Positions 15,187 through 15,260 of a stretch of 15,260 nucleotides of DNA are shown in pieces. Source of the stretch: CAYGZM01 sp964354365 (lineage in GTDB: Bacteria > Planctomycetota > Phycisphaerae > Sedimentisphaerales > Anaerobacaceae); NCBI GenBank assembly GCA_964354365.1, contig CAYGZM010000091.1, positions 1 through 15,260 on the forward strand, in the 5' to 3' direction. The first letter of the stretch is position 1. The number at the start of each line of letters is the position of its first letter. Position numbers and translations under genes: made by a program. The notes beneath the pieces are model-generated. The model ran no database searches. It saw only the letters and a list, made by a program, of their open reading frames with translations, and had not been told where the DNA came from.

Positions 15187-15260
15187 CTACCCGAACAATC
15201 TCCTGATGTCCTCGTCCGTAATCCTTTCATCAGGCCTTATAGGCTCCCCCCTTCGCCTCC
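15187..15260 (-). CDS. 3' end of an unidentified gene upstream of DUF2284
   Basis: On the minus strand a frame enters from the right edge, reads RRRGEPIRPDERITDEDIRR then LFG, and stops at TAG 15187-15189. The charged, helical ending and its position 22 bases before the DUF2284 start codon suggest the previous gene of the same operon. The piece is too short to assign a family. Confidence 0.45.
   Translation of the reverse strand, partial: RRRGEPIRPDERITDEDIRRLFG

Overview
The window looks like a chromosomal segment of an uncultured polysaccharide-degrading bacterium, most likely a planctomycete of the Phycisphaerae/Sedimentisphaerales type. This is an inference. It rests on two Tat-signal Gfo/Idh/MocA oxidoreductases, a secreted S9 peptidase with an inserted VHL-beta-like domain, a dockerin-like remnant with the DLDxDxDLDxxDL/YWL pattern, and a methyltransferase-type UroD protein. 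No rRNA, tRNA or CRISPR array was seen.

Region 1 (1-1040, + strand): the 3' end of an unidentified gene, then a GH43-type glycosidase with all its catalytic residues but no signal peptide and a poorly supported GTG start. Region 2 (1041-4835): a gene-free stretch, a stranded C-terminal fragment of transcription terminator Rho, a large secreted DPP-IV-like S9 peptidase, and a decayed dockerin-like tail on the minus strand. Region 3 (4836-7049): a Tat/lipoprotein-type aldo/keto reductase on the minus strand, then a complete IS5-family element with 17-bp perfect terminal inverted repeats, a TAA target duplication and a -1 frameshifted transposase.

Region 4 (7050-10383) is the accessory part. 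It holds a short coupled gene pair (76-aa unknown plus an archaeo-eukaryotic-type RepB-like primase), a degenerate inverted copy of the first gene's start, a gene-poor gap, a YaaC-like protein and an IS3-family transposase fragment. The primase has no helicase, integrase or replication partner here, so this is probably the residue of an integrated plasmid, phage or satellite. A 29-bp direct repeat (25 of 29 identical) at 1190 and 7050 suggests that DNA between or beside these points has moved.

Region 5 (10384-15260, minus strand): a Gfo/Idh oxidoreductase, a UroD/MtaA-type protein, a second Gfo/Idh oxidoreductase, a DUF2284 cysteine-rich protein and the end of another gene. The exported oxidoreductases, the methyltransferase-like UroD protein and DUF2284 fit catabolism of modified (possibly O-methylated) sugars together with the GH43 enzyme, but no corrinoid protein is visible in the window. 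I did not find a clearly new complete system. The most unusual items are the VHL-beta insertion in the peptidase, the orphan primase module and the rho fragment.
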